From Ypsolopha sequella (lineage: Eukaryota > Arthropoda > Insecta > Lepidoptera > Ypsolophidae): a DNA stretch of 64,000 nucleotides. This document shows, one piece after another, positions 10,661 through 22,530 of this stretch. A program made the position numbers and the translations under genes. The notes beneath the pieces are model-generated. The model was not told where the DNA came from, made no database searches, and worked only from the letters and a program-made list of their open reading frames with translations. The stretch is from assembly GCA_934047225.1 (NCBI GenBank), contig CAKOHE010000009.1, positions 152,001 through 216,000 on the forward strand. Direction: 5' to 3'. The stretch's first letter is position 1. The number at the start of each line of letters is the position of its first letter.

Positions 10661-11498
10661 CTGTTAATTGAAATTTAAACAATTATTTATAAACACTGAT
10701 TCGAAAACAAAATGTAATATCTGTATTTCCCTGGCGCGTGGCGGTGGGGAGCAAGCTGGTGTTTCAGAAACTGGGTGGGGTTTTCATTTCATCCACAATT
10801 TGAATATCAATACATTATTTTGGCAACAGAGGGACAGACTTGAGATTTAGAGGGAGCTATTACATTATTTAGAGGGAGCTAAAGGTTGTCTGGAAGAAAA
10901 TTTAAAATAGAGGATAAGGCGTAGGTGGTGTAAAGAAAATATATACGTTATAAAAAACCTAATTTCTTATGTTACCTGAATATTAAATTATCTTAATGTC
11001 AATATACATACTAATACATAATATACAATATTATATATATTCTTCTTTTTTTCTTTTTCCATGTATATAGTATGTTTATATGTGATCTTTATACACAACA
11101 ATATTAATTTAATATTCATGTTGTAATGTAAGTAAGTAATTTATGTATATTATATGTATAATGTTATTTATTAACATAATAAATAAGAGTATTGCATCGG
11201 TTCTTTAAAGCCTTCTGTGTGATAACAGGCCTGACATAATACCAGGGCACTGAGTTTTTTTTTTTTAAATCGCATTGTCCTGAGTCAGACCTTTTTCGCT
11301 GCCTTAACACAACATCTCTTGTTTTTATTGTTATTGTGTTACTGATCATTGTGTATGTTAGTGTTGTGTTTGATAATTTTTTAATCTACTTTATTTTATT
11401 TTTTACTTGTTATTGCAGCGAATAAATGCCTTCTTATTTTTATTCTTACTAATATACAATACACATATAAATAATGTGTTTGGATTATGACAACTCAC

Positions 11499-11595
11499 TT
11501 CTCCGCCGCAGTGACACTTCCAGATGTGTTTCGAGTGCTGACTCTGATATAAAACTGATGTCGCACTCGACACATCGCGGGCTGTCCGACGATAC
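11499..11595 (-). pseudogene. C2H2 zinc-finger exon, probably frameshifted
   Basis: It has a strong acceptor (ccctctaacattgcag) and donor (GAA|GTGAGT). The frame gives RCVECDISFISESALETH, exactly C-x2-C-x12-H with the usual Phe and Leu. The fourth ligand is missing: the frame runs on as LEVSLRRR. Removing one base near 11516 would give H-x3-H and an exon of 96 nt in phase 0, so a 1-nt insertion is the simplest explanation. It lies between the terminal exon of the ZAD gene (12723-12846) and the exon at 10516-10660. Confidence 0.6.
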
Positions 11596-11649
11596 CTGCA
11601 ATGTTAGAGGGTTATTCCAAAATGAATCGCCGAAGGCTGTCATATGTGT

Positions 11650-12195
11650 TTCTTGGCAAGACTGATCGAATGGGCGGAGGTAGGCATGTATTTATATATG
11701 TATAATATTAGTGTGTAGTATATAGGATGGCACGCCACATTTTTCTATCCTCGGCCATCCTCATCCAGCCACTACCGGCAATCTTTTTTAGATCGTCAGT
11801 CCAGCGAGCTGGCCGGCGTCCTACACTGCGTCTGCCGGTTCGGGTGGCGAGCCCTTGGAGAGGCCTATGTCCAGCATTGGACCGATATTGGCTGATGGAT
11901 TGGATTGGATTCATGCTGGGGTCTCGCTTGGTGATCATTGAACCTTGTTCCTGGTCCCTGGCCGGGTCTCCGGTATGGGTTCGGGCGATTGATTGGATTT
12001 TACCTTGTATAATATATATTTTACCTATCATTTTAATCGTAAATATATTGCTACATAAATTAAACCTTTAATTTAGTTCATGTACATTTACTTTTTTATT
12101 ACATATATTTTTATAAGATTAAATTTGACTTGTAAAAAATATATTATGTATAGTATGTATACCTACTTTACAAAATAAACCATTTATATTTGAAA
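11650..12195 (+). mobile_element. LINE 3' tail, copy 1, with inverted insert
   Basis: The flanks (11650-11705 and about 11895-12195) match 39196-39585: gaatgggcggaggtaggcat, ctggccgggtctccggta, and a terminal aaaataaac-type tail. Between them, about 11725-11890, is a piece of another LINE on the minus strand whose translation (RRPARWTDDLKK, then GWMRMAEDRKMW) is the C-terminal end typical of RTE-like or related reverse transcriptases. Confidence 0.6.
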
Positions 12196-12269
12196 TTTAT
12201 TGGAATTCCCAATATGGACTGTGAAATACAAATTACAGTCCACCCTCGTACATCCACAGCTGCTATGAT

Positions 12270-12660
12270 TAATTCCAAGTTCTATTGATATATATGGTGG
12301 TAGAGCTGACGCCGTGCTCGACTGCGGAGGTACCACCATCTTACTTGGAGACCCCCTCGAAGTTATTCGGGGGAGAGTAAGAGGACAGCTCACAGGCAAA
12401 AAACCAGGAGGCCCACCATGCCGGGGACCGATGGACAGCGGTATATCCATCCCTTATAGCCGGGTCTTATATGGAACAGACTGGTGACGGGCAGCGGCGT
12501 CACTGGTGCGAGGGTTCCGGCACCGCGCTCACCAACCCGCCTGCCCAGCGTGTGTGAGTATGGGCAATTCTTCCAGGATGACCGCCGGGAGTGGCAAAGT
12601 CCTGGAAAGGCTTATGTCCAGCAGTGGACGAACTAGGCTGACGGATGGATGGATCTATTG
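12270..12660 (+). mobile_element. LINE 3' fragment (ggcttatgtccagcagtgga type)
   Basis: The sequence ends with ggcttatgtccagcagtgga followed by a (ggat)n tail, a 3' end seen on very many insect LINE copies. A related minus-strand piece lies at 56612-56762. No intact ORF. Confidence 0.55.
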
Positions 12661-12722
12661 ATATGGGTAATATGTTAACAGCAGTAATAAATCTAAACTA
12701 TCCCCACCTCTCTTTTATCTTG

Positions 12723-12846
12723 TCAATGCTTCATTCTGCAGTGCGCGTGGAGTCCGTTCTCACCAAGGAAGGAGTACCCACAGATGTGACACACGTGGTC
12801 TGTCGGATGCTTGATGCGTCGATGGGAGAAGTGGGTGGTGGGGCGA
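12723..12846 (-). pseudogene. ZAD-ZNF terminal exon (fingers 4 end and 5)
   Basis: Acceptor ttgctgattttcag. It enters in phase 2 and encodes RPTTHFSHRRIKH, completing finger 4 begun at 16696-16770, then finger 5: CHICGYSFLGENGL, H, CRMKH and stop TGA at 12723. Both fingers have canonical spacing. The exon itself shows no lesion. An internal GTGAGA could serve as an alternative donor but would destroy finger 5. Confidence 0.8.
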
Positions 12847-14383
12847 CTGAAAATCAGCAACAGATTCAAATTACAATCTTTTAAAAAAATCTTGCTCAAT
12901 ATAGGGATCTCCGACGGTGGCATAGGTGATTCGGATGGACTCGGGTCTAAAGATTGAAATACTACCGCCAAGCACGTATCCAAGGGGGGATATTTGGGAC
13001 ATATACCCACGAAAACTAGAGTAAAACACGGGACCGGACAAATTTTGGGACATAAACATGGTTGGGAGAAAAACATTGGCGAAATACTCAAGAGACCAAG
13101 GATTTTGTGCCATTTAAAGAGATTTTCATTTATCCAGTGTTCCCATTAGACAGTTTTGAATTATACATAGTTGTCTCATTTACAGAGGCCCCGCCTATAG
13201 AGGTCGCAATGTACCGTTACTCCAATAATAGAGGTGAAAATGTAATAAGGTTAAAACCTGAGATAGTACTGACAAACAAAGCACTTGCGAAAGAAATTCA
13301 AATGTTTGCAAACAAACGTGTCGAAACCTGTTCCAACCTGATATTTTTTAAAATTTATTTATTAAAAACAAAACTTAAATCTATCTTTACAGGTATAACC
13401 TAATGCGAAAGATAAGCTAACACTATTTATAACAAATCGACATCCTAACTAACAAACCAAAAAAATATAGAATCTTGAAATTAAATAATACAATACAAAG
13501 ATTTCAAAGTTTAGATGAGCCCTGGCATCTAAAATCATAACATAATGCCAACGCGCGCACACGCATGAGTGCGCAATCTGTGTACCTACGGTCAGCAAAC
13601 TGATCAGACCACTAAAGTTGTTAAAATGATTAACTTTAAGTGCAATTAAGGCGTCCAACTATCAATGTGTTCAGATGAGCACTGATTCCAAAAGTGTGAG
13701 CGTCACCCATCGTCAACCCAGGTTAAAGGTGGAAACATTTTGTTGCTGTCATAGTACGGTAAGGGCTTATCTTTACTTTTGAAATCTTTAATACAATAGC
13801 ATAATATATACAAAGTGGCATTTATGAACTCTCTTTGAGAACAACTAAATAAATCTAATGTATACAGGGAATTGAGCTACAACGTCCCAATTATAGATGT
13901 AAACATCGAAAAAAATCCTAGAAATCAAATACCATTAACCAGGTTCGAAAAGTCCCATTAACAGAGTTAATTTGATGAAAAAGTGCCGATATATTTAGAT
14001 CTAGTTTCACCCACTTTCGGATGTGCACTTGTACGCGGGACACACTGTACATGCAATGGCCGCCAGCGGGAACAGAAAAACATATTTATAAACTATAAGG
14101 TATCTGTAGGTATACAAAATGATATGGTCCAATAGCTGTCCATTTTTTTACAATACAATACAATACAATATTCTTTATTGCACACCAAAAAACAGAAATA
14201 ATGAAACAGTTTTATAATAGTAGCAGGGTACAATTGGCGGTCTTATCGCTAAAAGCGATTTCTTCTAGACAACCTTTGGATGGAAGAACTTTTAAAATAG
14301 AAATGTATAAGGGCGGTGCACAGAATAAATTACACACTTTAAAACATATGGTTAAATTAAATAAACTATATACATGTACATAA
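12847..14383. other. Intron DNA, no gene seen
   Basis: Intron of the ZAD-ZNF locus. It has only short low-complexity frames and a GATA/TA-rich right end. Motifs such as cccgcctataga (13186) and cccattaacagag (13945) hint at a decayed pogo-type element, but I could not define its ends. Confidence 0.35.
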
Positions 14384-14775
14384 TAGTAGTTTATGCTACA
14401 AGGGCGCAAAGGAATAAATTACGAGGACGATTTAAAACACGAGCGTAGCGAGTGTTTTAAACGTAACCGAGTAATCTATTGCTTTTACGCCCGTGTATCA
14501 TACTACGTTTTTCAATGCATTGTGTGAGGAAATAAAACAAATATAATTTTGTGAACTTTAAATTGTAATTGGGTCAAAAGAACTGTATCCAGAGCCGTTA
14601 AACATTGAAAAAAAAAGTATGACATTTATGGTACACAGGAAAGGCTGCAGGTTAGCCAACCATTGCAAACAAATAAAAAAAAAAGTAATAATAAAGCCCT
14701 AGGGCAAAATAATCGACTTTCTGTTCGGTTTTGATGCATAAAAAGTGGGCCTTTACGAGCACATGCATTGAAAAT
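14384..14775 (+). repeat. Hairpin composite repeat (HCR), copy 2
   Basis: Nearly identical to copy 1 (atagtagtttatgctacaag to gagcacatgcattgaaaa). Copy 1 and copy 2 differ by scattered substitutions and small indels. A long (TA)n tract follows its right end. Confidence 0.85.
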
Positions 14776-14792
14776 AATAAAAAGTACGTACT

Positions 14793-14912
<120 letters not shown>

Positions 14913-15003
14913 TATATGTGTTAATTTCACATAGTTTTTTTTTTAATAAATGTTCCTCTCCGAGATACGTGCTTCACTACCGCTGCTAATAAATTCGAAA
15001 TAC

Positions 15004-15004
<1 letters not shown>

Positions 15005-15036
<32 letters not shown>

Positions 15037-16690
15037 TTTATCTAATTATCATGTTTTGTACATATTTTTTACTTATAAAAAAGAAAATCACGTAAACCCT
15101 TAGTGGGTTTAAATGTGATTTCTGAGCCACTTCTTAGGTACAGTACATAACAAAAAAAAAAAAATACAAGTAAATAATAAAAAACATTTAACTGAGCTAA
15201 TTAATTGTTCAAGACAATAGATGTCTCTTCATAATTTTTCTTACTTTTTTAGGTTTGACATCTATGTCTTGCAACACTTTACCTGGTATACTATTTAAGA
15301 TTTCAGGTAGCATGTAGTTCCAAGTGCGCTTTCCATAAATATTGTTGCATTTGGGCAGAACATAAGGAGGTAGATAAGAAAGGTTACGAAAATGTTGCGG
15401 CCGCGTTCTCTTTTGAAGACAGTTGACATTATTATATTCTTCACACACAACAGCTAGTTTAATCTTATTGAATACATCAATTACTCTGCAATATTTAAAT
15501 AATCCTTTCTCATCTTCTCTGAAACGGTTTCTTATGTTGATAGGTACAATGTTTTTTAAGATACTTCGTTGAAGTTTATAAATTTTTTCAATATAGGTTT
15601 TATAAGTACGGCCGTAACTACTTAGTCCATAACTAATAATAGAATCCGCCATAGACATATACAGTAATCTCACTGTAGGGAAGGGTAATTTATATTTCAA
15701 TATTACTAATTTAGCTAGAATAGCTCGTAGTTTTTTACTTATACGTTCTATATGCGGTCCCCATGTAAAATTTTTGTCAATGATTAGTCCTAAGTATGTA
15801 TGTTTGTCGACTGATTCAAGTGACTCACATTTACAATCAGATTTATTGTTATTCATATGCATACATAGGTGATCGTGGGCAACGATGCGTGGTATAAAGG
15901 GTGATTTTAAGTATGGCGAATGAATGTACAACAATTTGGTTTTTTGTGCATTTATAACCAGTCCAACATCGTGTGCCCATTTACATAGCTGATCATAGTT
16001 GTATTGCAGAGTATTTTGCGCGACGTTGATATCTTCGTGCGCTGTCAAAATACATGTGTCGTCAGCAAACTGGTACACAGACCCATCCCGGAATATGTTG
16101 CACATATCGTTTACATAAAGTAGGTATTCTGTCGGGCCCAAAATTGAACCTTGAGCGGTGCCTTCTTCGGTTAATAAAGTGTCACTGAGTTTGCCAGCTA
16201 TACTGACAGCTGTGTACCTGTTTTTATGATAATCTTTAAACCATTCTAGGAATGGACCCTGTATACCATTTTGCTGCAACTTTGTATAGAGTGTTTCATA
16301 ATTTAAAGTATCAAAGGCCTTGCTAAAATCTATGAAAACTGCAAGCACATGCATTTTAGAGTCCATGTGCCTGTTAACTTCATTAGAAAATTTTGCTAGT
16401 AGCTGGGTGGTATTTTTATTTTTCTGAAAGCCGTACTGGTTACCGTTAATTATATTATTCTTAATAAGGTAATTTTGTATTTCAAAACCCAGGTACTTTT
16501 CAATAATTTTATCAATGCATGATAAGATCGTTATCGGTCTATAGTTGTTAATATCAGTAAAGCTACCCTTTTTATGAATAGGTCGAATCATTCCTACTTT
16601 TATTTTATCTGGATAAATTTTATTTAAGATACACGCATTTATAAGATGTGTAATAACAGGTGTAATTTCAGTATTTATACATTTTATGTC
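15005..16690 (-). mobile_element. Jockey-like LINE, 5'-truncated (copy J1)
   Basis: A 5'-truncated minus-strand copy ending in an A tail (plus-strand T run at about 15003-15030). It encodes most of a reverse transcriptase and inserts directly beside the splice donor of the zinc-finger exon at 16696-16770, leaving that donor (AT|GTAAGG) readable. Confidence 0.8.
15209..16690 (-). CDS. Jockey-like reverse transcriptase (truncated, open)
   Basis: An uninterrupted frame of about 490 codons. In order: MIRPIHKKGS and NNYRPITIL (RT blocks 1-2), QYGFQKNKNTTQLL, FIDFSKAFDTL (catalytic Asp block A), GTAQGSILGP, and the FADD catalytic motif (YQFADDTCIL), followed by a thumb/C-terminal region ending about 490 residues in. 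It copies LINE RNA at a nicked target. The N-terminal part (ORF1 and the endonuclease) is absent through 5' truncation. It is more intact than the other LINEs here (no internal stops), so it is probably a younger insertion. The frame upstream of about 16690 reads into the host exon and is not LINE-derived. Confidence 0.85.
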   Translation of the reverse strand, partial: DIKCINTEITPVITHLINACILNKIYPDKIKVGMIRPIHKKGSFTDINNYRPITILSCIDKIIEKYLGFEIQNYLIKNNIINGNQYGFQKNKNTTQLLAKFSNEVNRHMDSKMHVLAVFIDFSKAFDTLNYETLYTKLQQNGIQGPFLEWFKDYHKNRYTAVSIAGKLSDTLLTEEGTAQGSILGPTEYLLYVNDMCNIFRDGSVYQFADDTCILTAHEDINVAQNTLQYNYDQLCKWAHDVGLVINAQKTKLLYIHSPYLKSPFIPRIVAHDHLCMHMNNNKSDCKCESLESVDKHTYLGLIIDKNFTWGPHIERISKKLRAILAKLVILKYKLPFPTVRLLYMSMADSIISYGLSSYGRTYKTYIEKIYKLQRSILKNIVPINIRNRFREDEKGLFKYCRVIDVFNKIKLAVVCEEYNNVNCLQKRTRPQHFRNLSYLPPYVLPKCNNIYGKRTWNYMLPEILNSIPGKVLQDIDVKPKKVRKIMKRHLLS

Positions 16691-16695
16691 CTTAC

Positions 16696-16770
16696 ATAAA
16701 AACCTCTCCGCATAAATCACACTTGTATGTTTTTCCTTCGTGCCACTCTAAATGCAGTTTCGCGGCGCAT
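16696..16770 (-). pseudogene. ZAD-ZNF exon (end of finger 3, start of finger 4)
   Basis: A 75-nt exon, acceptor gtttgattccag, donor AT|GTAAGG. It encodes CAAKLHLEWHEGKTYKCDLC then GEVF. With the previous exon (..CVSCSFTGQTK) it gives C-x2-C-x12-H-x3-H. With the next (..RPTTHFSHRRIKH) it gives C-x2-C-x12-H-x4-H. Both matches rely on splice phase 2 on each side. The exon has no lesion. Confidence 0.85.
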
Positions 16771-16943
16771 CTGGAATCAAACAGAGGAAATTTAATAACA
16801 ACTGGTAGATGCCAATAATAGTATTTTGTGCACCTGTCATATAATTTGAGACGAGATACGAGTGCTTGTTTACAAAACGAACGAACTGAGTTTCATAATA
16901 GACTGCACTAGTGTCCCAATGTCTAATTATGTTACAATGGTAT

Positions 16944-17096
16944 CGATTCGGCATAACACATCTTAACTTATTTGGCAGGACTAAGCTTATTTTAAGTGTC
17001 CTGTCTTTTTCTTTCTTTATCGAAAAGACAAGGACAGAACGCTTAAATTTAGTTTAGTCCTGTCAAATAAGTTAAGATGTGCTTCACCGAATCGGT
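16944..17096. repeat. Foldback MITE
   Basis: Arms cattcttaacttatttg-like: aacacatcttaacttattt on the left pairs with aaataagttaagatgtg on the right, and the outer cgattcgg pairs with ccgaatcg, around a ~14-bp loop. About 150 bp, non-coding. Confidence 0.75.
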
Positions 17097-17379
17097 ACCA
17101 GTGGCACACAATCTACGACCATCAAAAATATCGTCTTTTTAGGGTTCCGTAGTCAACAACAAGGAGCCCTTATAGTTTCGCTATGTCCGTCTGTCTGTCT
17201 GTCTGTCCACGGCTTAGCTTAGAGACTATTAGTACTAGAAAGCTGTAATTTGGCATGGGTATACATATTTATCACGCCAATATAGTGGTATAGTAAAATT
17301 TTGAAAAAGATTTTTTTTATGGTTCCCGCCTCTACAATAGGGCTAATAAATCACTAAATATTTATTCGTTACCATTTTA

Positions 17380-17790
17380 CAAATGTAAATCAGAAATTCG
17401 AAGTTGGCTTCTCACTCTCACTTATGACGAAACTGAATCTCTTCTAGAAGTTCCAAAATAAAATAAGTATACTAAACCATAAGCACAGCGTAAAACCAAA
17501 ATCAACACTATTTTTCGTTTACTATTTGTGACTTTAACACATACACTTCACACACGCATCCACACACACATATACACCCTCACACCCTTGTACACTAAGC
17601 ATTATAGAATTAATCTGTATTATCTTTATTTTACTTTAGTTTTTTTTTTTTTTTGTATCTTTAAAACCACTGGCGGAAGAGCGTGGTAACCCTGTTACAG
17701 GTTTGTATAAACTTACTAGGGTTATCACAGCCCTTTATGTAAAGACATAATGTTCTAGAAATAAAATATTATTACTTTTATTACTCCACC
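17380..17790 (+). mobile_element. Jockey-like LINE 3'-end fragment
   Basis: The final codons of the RT protein are readable (WLLTLTYDETESLLEVPK, stop), followed by a CA-rich 3' region, gtaaccctgttacaggtttg and an A-rich tail with aataaa. It resembles the 3' ends of the LINEs at 34870-36775 and 59050-62720. Truncated at the 5' side. The preceding 17141-17300 holds a diverged lepidopteran-type repeat. Confidence 0.7.
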
Positions 17791-17820
17791 TCCCCTACAC
17801 GTAAAGTAACAATCTAGGTA

Positions 17821-18475
17821 CAGTAGGGCCTCGCTAATCCGGATAGGCAAAAAACAGGCCCTTGGCGGAATACCGAGGCGTCTGGATTATGGCAATATTT
17901 TAATGGTATTAAAATACATGGTTAACCTTAAGTTTATTTAATTAATTATCAAAACACAATAAGTGAGACAAACAAAACAGACAATACATACATACAAAAC
18001 TACATATGTAGAGAATTACAATGAAACGTGTAAGAAATCTGCACATTTAAGGTGGTAACAGAGGATCTCGGTCCAAAATGCACATTTTATTATTGTTTGC
18101 CAAATTTTTGAATAAAAAGTTTGTAATTAATGCGTTTTATGACGATTTACAAACTTTACAAACTTTAAAGCGTGTTTACTGTTGTTATGTAATGCAATCA
18201 TAATGTAATGCATAATATGACATCAGTTGCTTGTGAACACATAATTATTGATCAGCAATTTGCGCAAAACGCCATAAAACGCATTTATTGCATACTTTTT
18301 ATTCAAAAATTTGGCAAACAATAATAAAATATGCGTTTTGGACCGAGATCCTCTGTTACCGCCTTAACATGAAGTTAAAAAAAAGAAGTTAATTTGCCCG
18401 AAGAAGCCCCGCTTGCCCGTTCGGATTACATGGATCACCGGATAAGCGGGGGTCCGGATTAGCGAGGCCCAACTG
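17821..18475. mobile_element. pogo/Tigger-like TIR element
   Basis: The ends CAGTAGGGCCTCGCTAATCC and (reverse) CAGTTGGGCCTCGCTAATCC are flanked by TA on both sides, fitting Tc1/mariner-pogo insertion. No transposase. A TTAA foldback (18051-18363) lies inside it. Confidence 0.8.
18051..18363. mobile_element. TTAA foldback MITE
   Basis: Flanked by TTAA (18047-18050 and 18364-18367). The ends GGTGGTAACAGAGGATCTCG and reverse GGCGGTAACAGAGGATCTCG extend into arms of about 100 bp. TTAA targets are used by piggyBac and Kolobok; the GG start favours the latter. Confidence 0.75.
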
Positions 18476-18515
18476 TACTTATAAAACTGCTTTTGCAGTA
18501 TGGCAGTAAATATAA

Positions 18516-18655
18516 TGTATTTTTCAATGCAAGTGCTCGTAAAGGCCCACTTTTTATGTATCAACACCGAACAGAAAGTCGATTATTTTGCCCTAGGGCT
18601 TTATTATTATTATTATTTTTAATTTATTTACAATGGTTGTGTAACGACTGAAGTT
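18516..18655 (-). repeat. HCR partial copy
   Basis: Begins tttttcaatgcaagtgctcg and carries cccactttttatgtatc and ccctagggctttattatt, matching the right third of the hairpin composite repeat in reverse orientation, then stops. Confidence 0.75.
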
Positions 18656-21025
18656 CCTTCATTCGTACAGAAATATATAAATTACTTTGTACTGCTTTTA
18701 TTCGTTATTTTATACCAGTAACTCCATCTATGATCTGAACTTCGGCAATTTAGAATTAGACCCAACCTATTTTAAATAAGTGGGCGTAGCCAAATATTAA
18801 TAATTTAATTGATATTTCGTTCGTATGCCTTCGTATGTTTGAGTTCAAGTTTGTACAACATTGAATACACTTCTAACTTTATGGAAAGAAACGTCACGTA
18901 GATTCCAGAAACAATTTAATAACAGCCTAAACTAATGTAAAGAAACAGGGACGTATTAGCGACCTTATTTCGCAGCGTCACAAGGGTCAGGCTACACGGC
19001 ATAGAAGCGCTTTCATCTATATTTTACTTAGCAATTGGCGCCAGTATGATTTTTTTTAGAGTTCCCATGCAATAAAACAAACATAAGTTTGGCCCTGGAG
19101 AATGTGTCAAATTTTATGATGTTGAAACCATGTTCGTATTTTTTGTGAAACTTGTAAAATCTTGGAAGAAGCCACAGATCTACAAATGTCGGAGAGGTGG
19201 TGTGTTTTTATTGATAAAATTTGTTTAGAAACTTGAATTATAAAAAGTGTGTCATGTCATGTTCGGAAGCTAGGTCTGATGTAATGATAATAGTTAAATG
19301 ACTTAGAACACAAACATATAAAATAAAACGTGTTCTACCTCATGTTCTTTCAATTAATCGATTTCATGAAATTCAAAAAGGTCCAAAATAGTTTGCATTA
19401 TGAATAAGATTAAAATAGCAGTATTTGGAATAGTAAATTATTCAGCATTCTATATTTAAATGTTTCTTTACTTATTTTCTATAGATTTGAATGGCACATC
19501 TAAAATTATTGTAGATCTATGTTTCACGAGTTGAAAAAGAGATTAGTTTTAATGTATTTCACGCTCTTGACTGTTTTTGTTGAGTTTTAGCTAAACAAGC
19601 CTCAAGTAGTGTTTGACAACTAATTAATTTACGAAATAATGTGTCTGGAAGAAGGGCGGAGCTAAAAACTTTGCAAAATTTGGGAAAAACCATAGGTGGG
19701 GAAAAGGAAAGAGTGGACAGTTGGGTGACGGGACGCTCGGAAACAGGTCGATCTAGGAAACACGTCGCGTACAGTTTGTTTTCTTAGATTAAAATAAACG
19801 CCTCTAGGTCATAGATAGCCGAAGGATACTCAGGTTACGCGCGGACCCGCGAGGTCACCTGAAGTCTGCGTCTTTCGCGCATACGGGCGGAAAGGAACGT
19901 TTATGAGAAAACGTTTCGAAGTGTTGTGATTTACGTTGTGTTTTAGTGTCGGTTCTGAAATAATTTATATTAGCGACGTGCGCGGTTCCAATTCAGAGCT
20001 CTGAAATTAAATTCTCGCGATCGAAATGAATGTAGTGTCGCCACAGGTTTATAAAGTACGCGAGTGTTTTGGCTCGTGCCAAATATATTTGTGTCTATAT
20101 ATTTACTTTTAATACACACACAATTCTCCACTATACATAATGTACTTTCTACAAGAACATATATTTATCGTTTTACCTATTTATTTCCCCCTTTTTGTCC
20201 ATAGAATCGTCTATGTTTTCTCCGGAACTGCTTACCTTAGATCGTAGGGGAGTCCAATGGGTTTTCAGATGCTGGAAGGAACGACAGAGTGGCTTCAATC
20301 AACTTTCATTATATTTTTATTTCCCATATAGCTATTTTCCCTTTAACAGATTTCTACGTAGTGGAGCTGATCAACGAAAGGACTCCCCAAAAACATTTCT
20401 TAGATGATAGGGTTCAGTTTTAGCTTTTGTTTGTGAGTGCTGTGGTATGAAAAGGTGTCTTTATCTTAGGAACCACAGAGGTTTAGGGGTTGGTTTTTGG
20501 AGACTGTGTCTTGCTAGATTCCCGGTACCTGATAGCTGCTAGTCTGTAATGATACCCTCGCTTAAATGCCCGTGTGTTGACCCCAGGCCGTTCATGGACC
20601 ACGTCTGTGGGCTGGAAGATACACCTTTGAAAGCCAATCCAAAACGTCGAGCGTAGAAAACCGTAGAACTGACTGGATATCTAGTCGTAGGAAAGATGAA
20701 TGCTTAAGTGATGTTTTGCGAGGGTTTTGTATGACCGAGTAAATTTCTAGGGCCATTTAGGTGTACTAGGACGGCTAGCTTTGCTCGAAGGATTCTGCTG
20801 GAAACGCTGTCGTTCTGTGCAATAGCGTGGGGACGTCTATAAAGGTGTGTTGGGAGGGCGTCTTCTAAATCTGTAGGACCCCCACTTCATTCTGGGCTCA
20901 TCTGGGTCTAGAATCCCCTCAAATATCAAAAATCTAGCTAAATCAACGTACAGCGTGCAGCCACCGTGCCTCGAGTATCTACGTTTCATCAACCCCTTTT
21001 TCTAACCCAAACAACTGCAATATTA

Positions 21026-21056
<31 letters not shown>

Positions 21057-22530
21057 TTTTAATATATTACCCGATAATTACGTAATAATTAATCTAATTA
21101 AAAATATAATGTCGCGCGCAACTTACAATTATGAAAGTGGTATTCTTTAAACGGAGTGTCGAATCAAAAGTGGTTTTACATAGTGATTTAGTCATTAATG
21201 TGTTTCGTTTTCCCTTGGATTTTCAATGGCAATAATAGCCTTGAAATATAGCTGAGTTCCAGAATACAGCTAAGTCGTATCATTTAACAAATACTTCCCT
21301 AGTATTAGTTTTTCTTGAATACTTTATTTTTCGTAGTTGAATTATGATATACATTTTTTTTTTGAGCATAACCGTTTTGTAACATAACGTAGTGTCCTAA
21401 TCTACTAGACGATCACACAAATAAATCACGGCCAATGATTTTATTTGTAATTAATAAATTGATGTACTCCTCAACTATGTCATAATAACGTAGGAGACGT
21501 AGAGAGGTATATACATTACTGTAACCTCATTCTACGGATGGTATCGCTTCCAGCGGTCATCTTTTAATTATTAAATAAATACATACTAAGTACAGTAAGT
21601 ACATATGACTGTACATAACACATATGTATATACTTGATAAGCAGGATATTTATTTCTCTTACAGTACAAATAGTCAGAACTTATTTTGTTACAGATAGTA
21701 CTCGTGACCAGGGATCACAATTGTTTTATTACAGGAGTACTTATTACACACTCAGAACTATATTGTTACAGTTGGCTAATCTGTAGCCTTTCCTGTGTAC
21801 CATAAATGTTGTACTTTTTTTTCCACTGTTTAACATAGGACATAGTTTTCATTATTTTGGTAAATAAATAAACCATTATTTTTTTATGATTTTTAAAGAA
21901 TTGTCCTATATGACGTCACTTGAGAATTTTAGAAACTGATTGTGATGTGTGATTGCTTATAAAAAAAAGTGGTCTGTCTCTGTCTGTCTACTCATCTGTC
22001 ATCCATCTGTCAAATTAGTCTGAAGCAAATTATTAGACATTTATCTTGTTAGCAAAGATGACAGAGCCATTTCTCAAGTGACGTCACCGGACGGCAAATG
22101 GAAGTGGCAGCTTTTTCGTAAAATATTCATCATCATGAGGTTTTTTAGACAACAAGTCCTAAAATACGGCTTATTAAACCTAAATCTCGAAATAGTTTTC
22201 GAATTAACACACCTTAACATAATTTAATCTAAGCGAATTGGAATCGTACGTTTTAAGCTGTCAAATGAATACAATTTTCTTACACAATTGCACCCCAGGG
22301 TGGCTATTCTGACACGTGCTAAAAAATTGCGAAGGTTGATTTCGGGTGATATGAAAATGGTTTATTAATATGGGGACAATAATAGATCACATTCAATTAT
22401 TTTCTGCCAAAACTTGGGGCTCCGCTTCGCTTTGCTCGGCTCCCCACATGTAAACCTAACACGCGTTATTATACGGCGACATCACAGGGTAGCAATAATT
22501 AATGTAGCCAAATTCATATTGAAGACTCTG
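18656..22530. other. Intron DNA, no gene seen
   Basis: About 3.9 kb within the intron of the ZAD-ZNF locus. The part from 19640 to 20930 is less AT-rich and has no long frame; a 70-codon frame at 20195-20407 has no recognisable domain. There is a (CA)n run at about 21033-21056 and a partial HCR copy in reverse at about 21768-21840. Confidence 0.4.

Noticed and set aside
11499..11595. Alternative frame linking this exon by phase to an internal donor in 12723-12846 and to 10516-10660
   Set aside because: The phases fit, but it would destroy two canonical zinc fingers, so I treat the fit as chance.
12723..13091. 122-codon ORF as a single exon
   Set aside because: Only the part after the acceptor at 12846 encodes fingers; the upstream part is intron.
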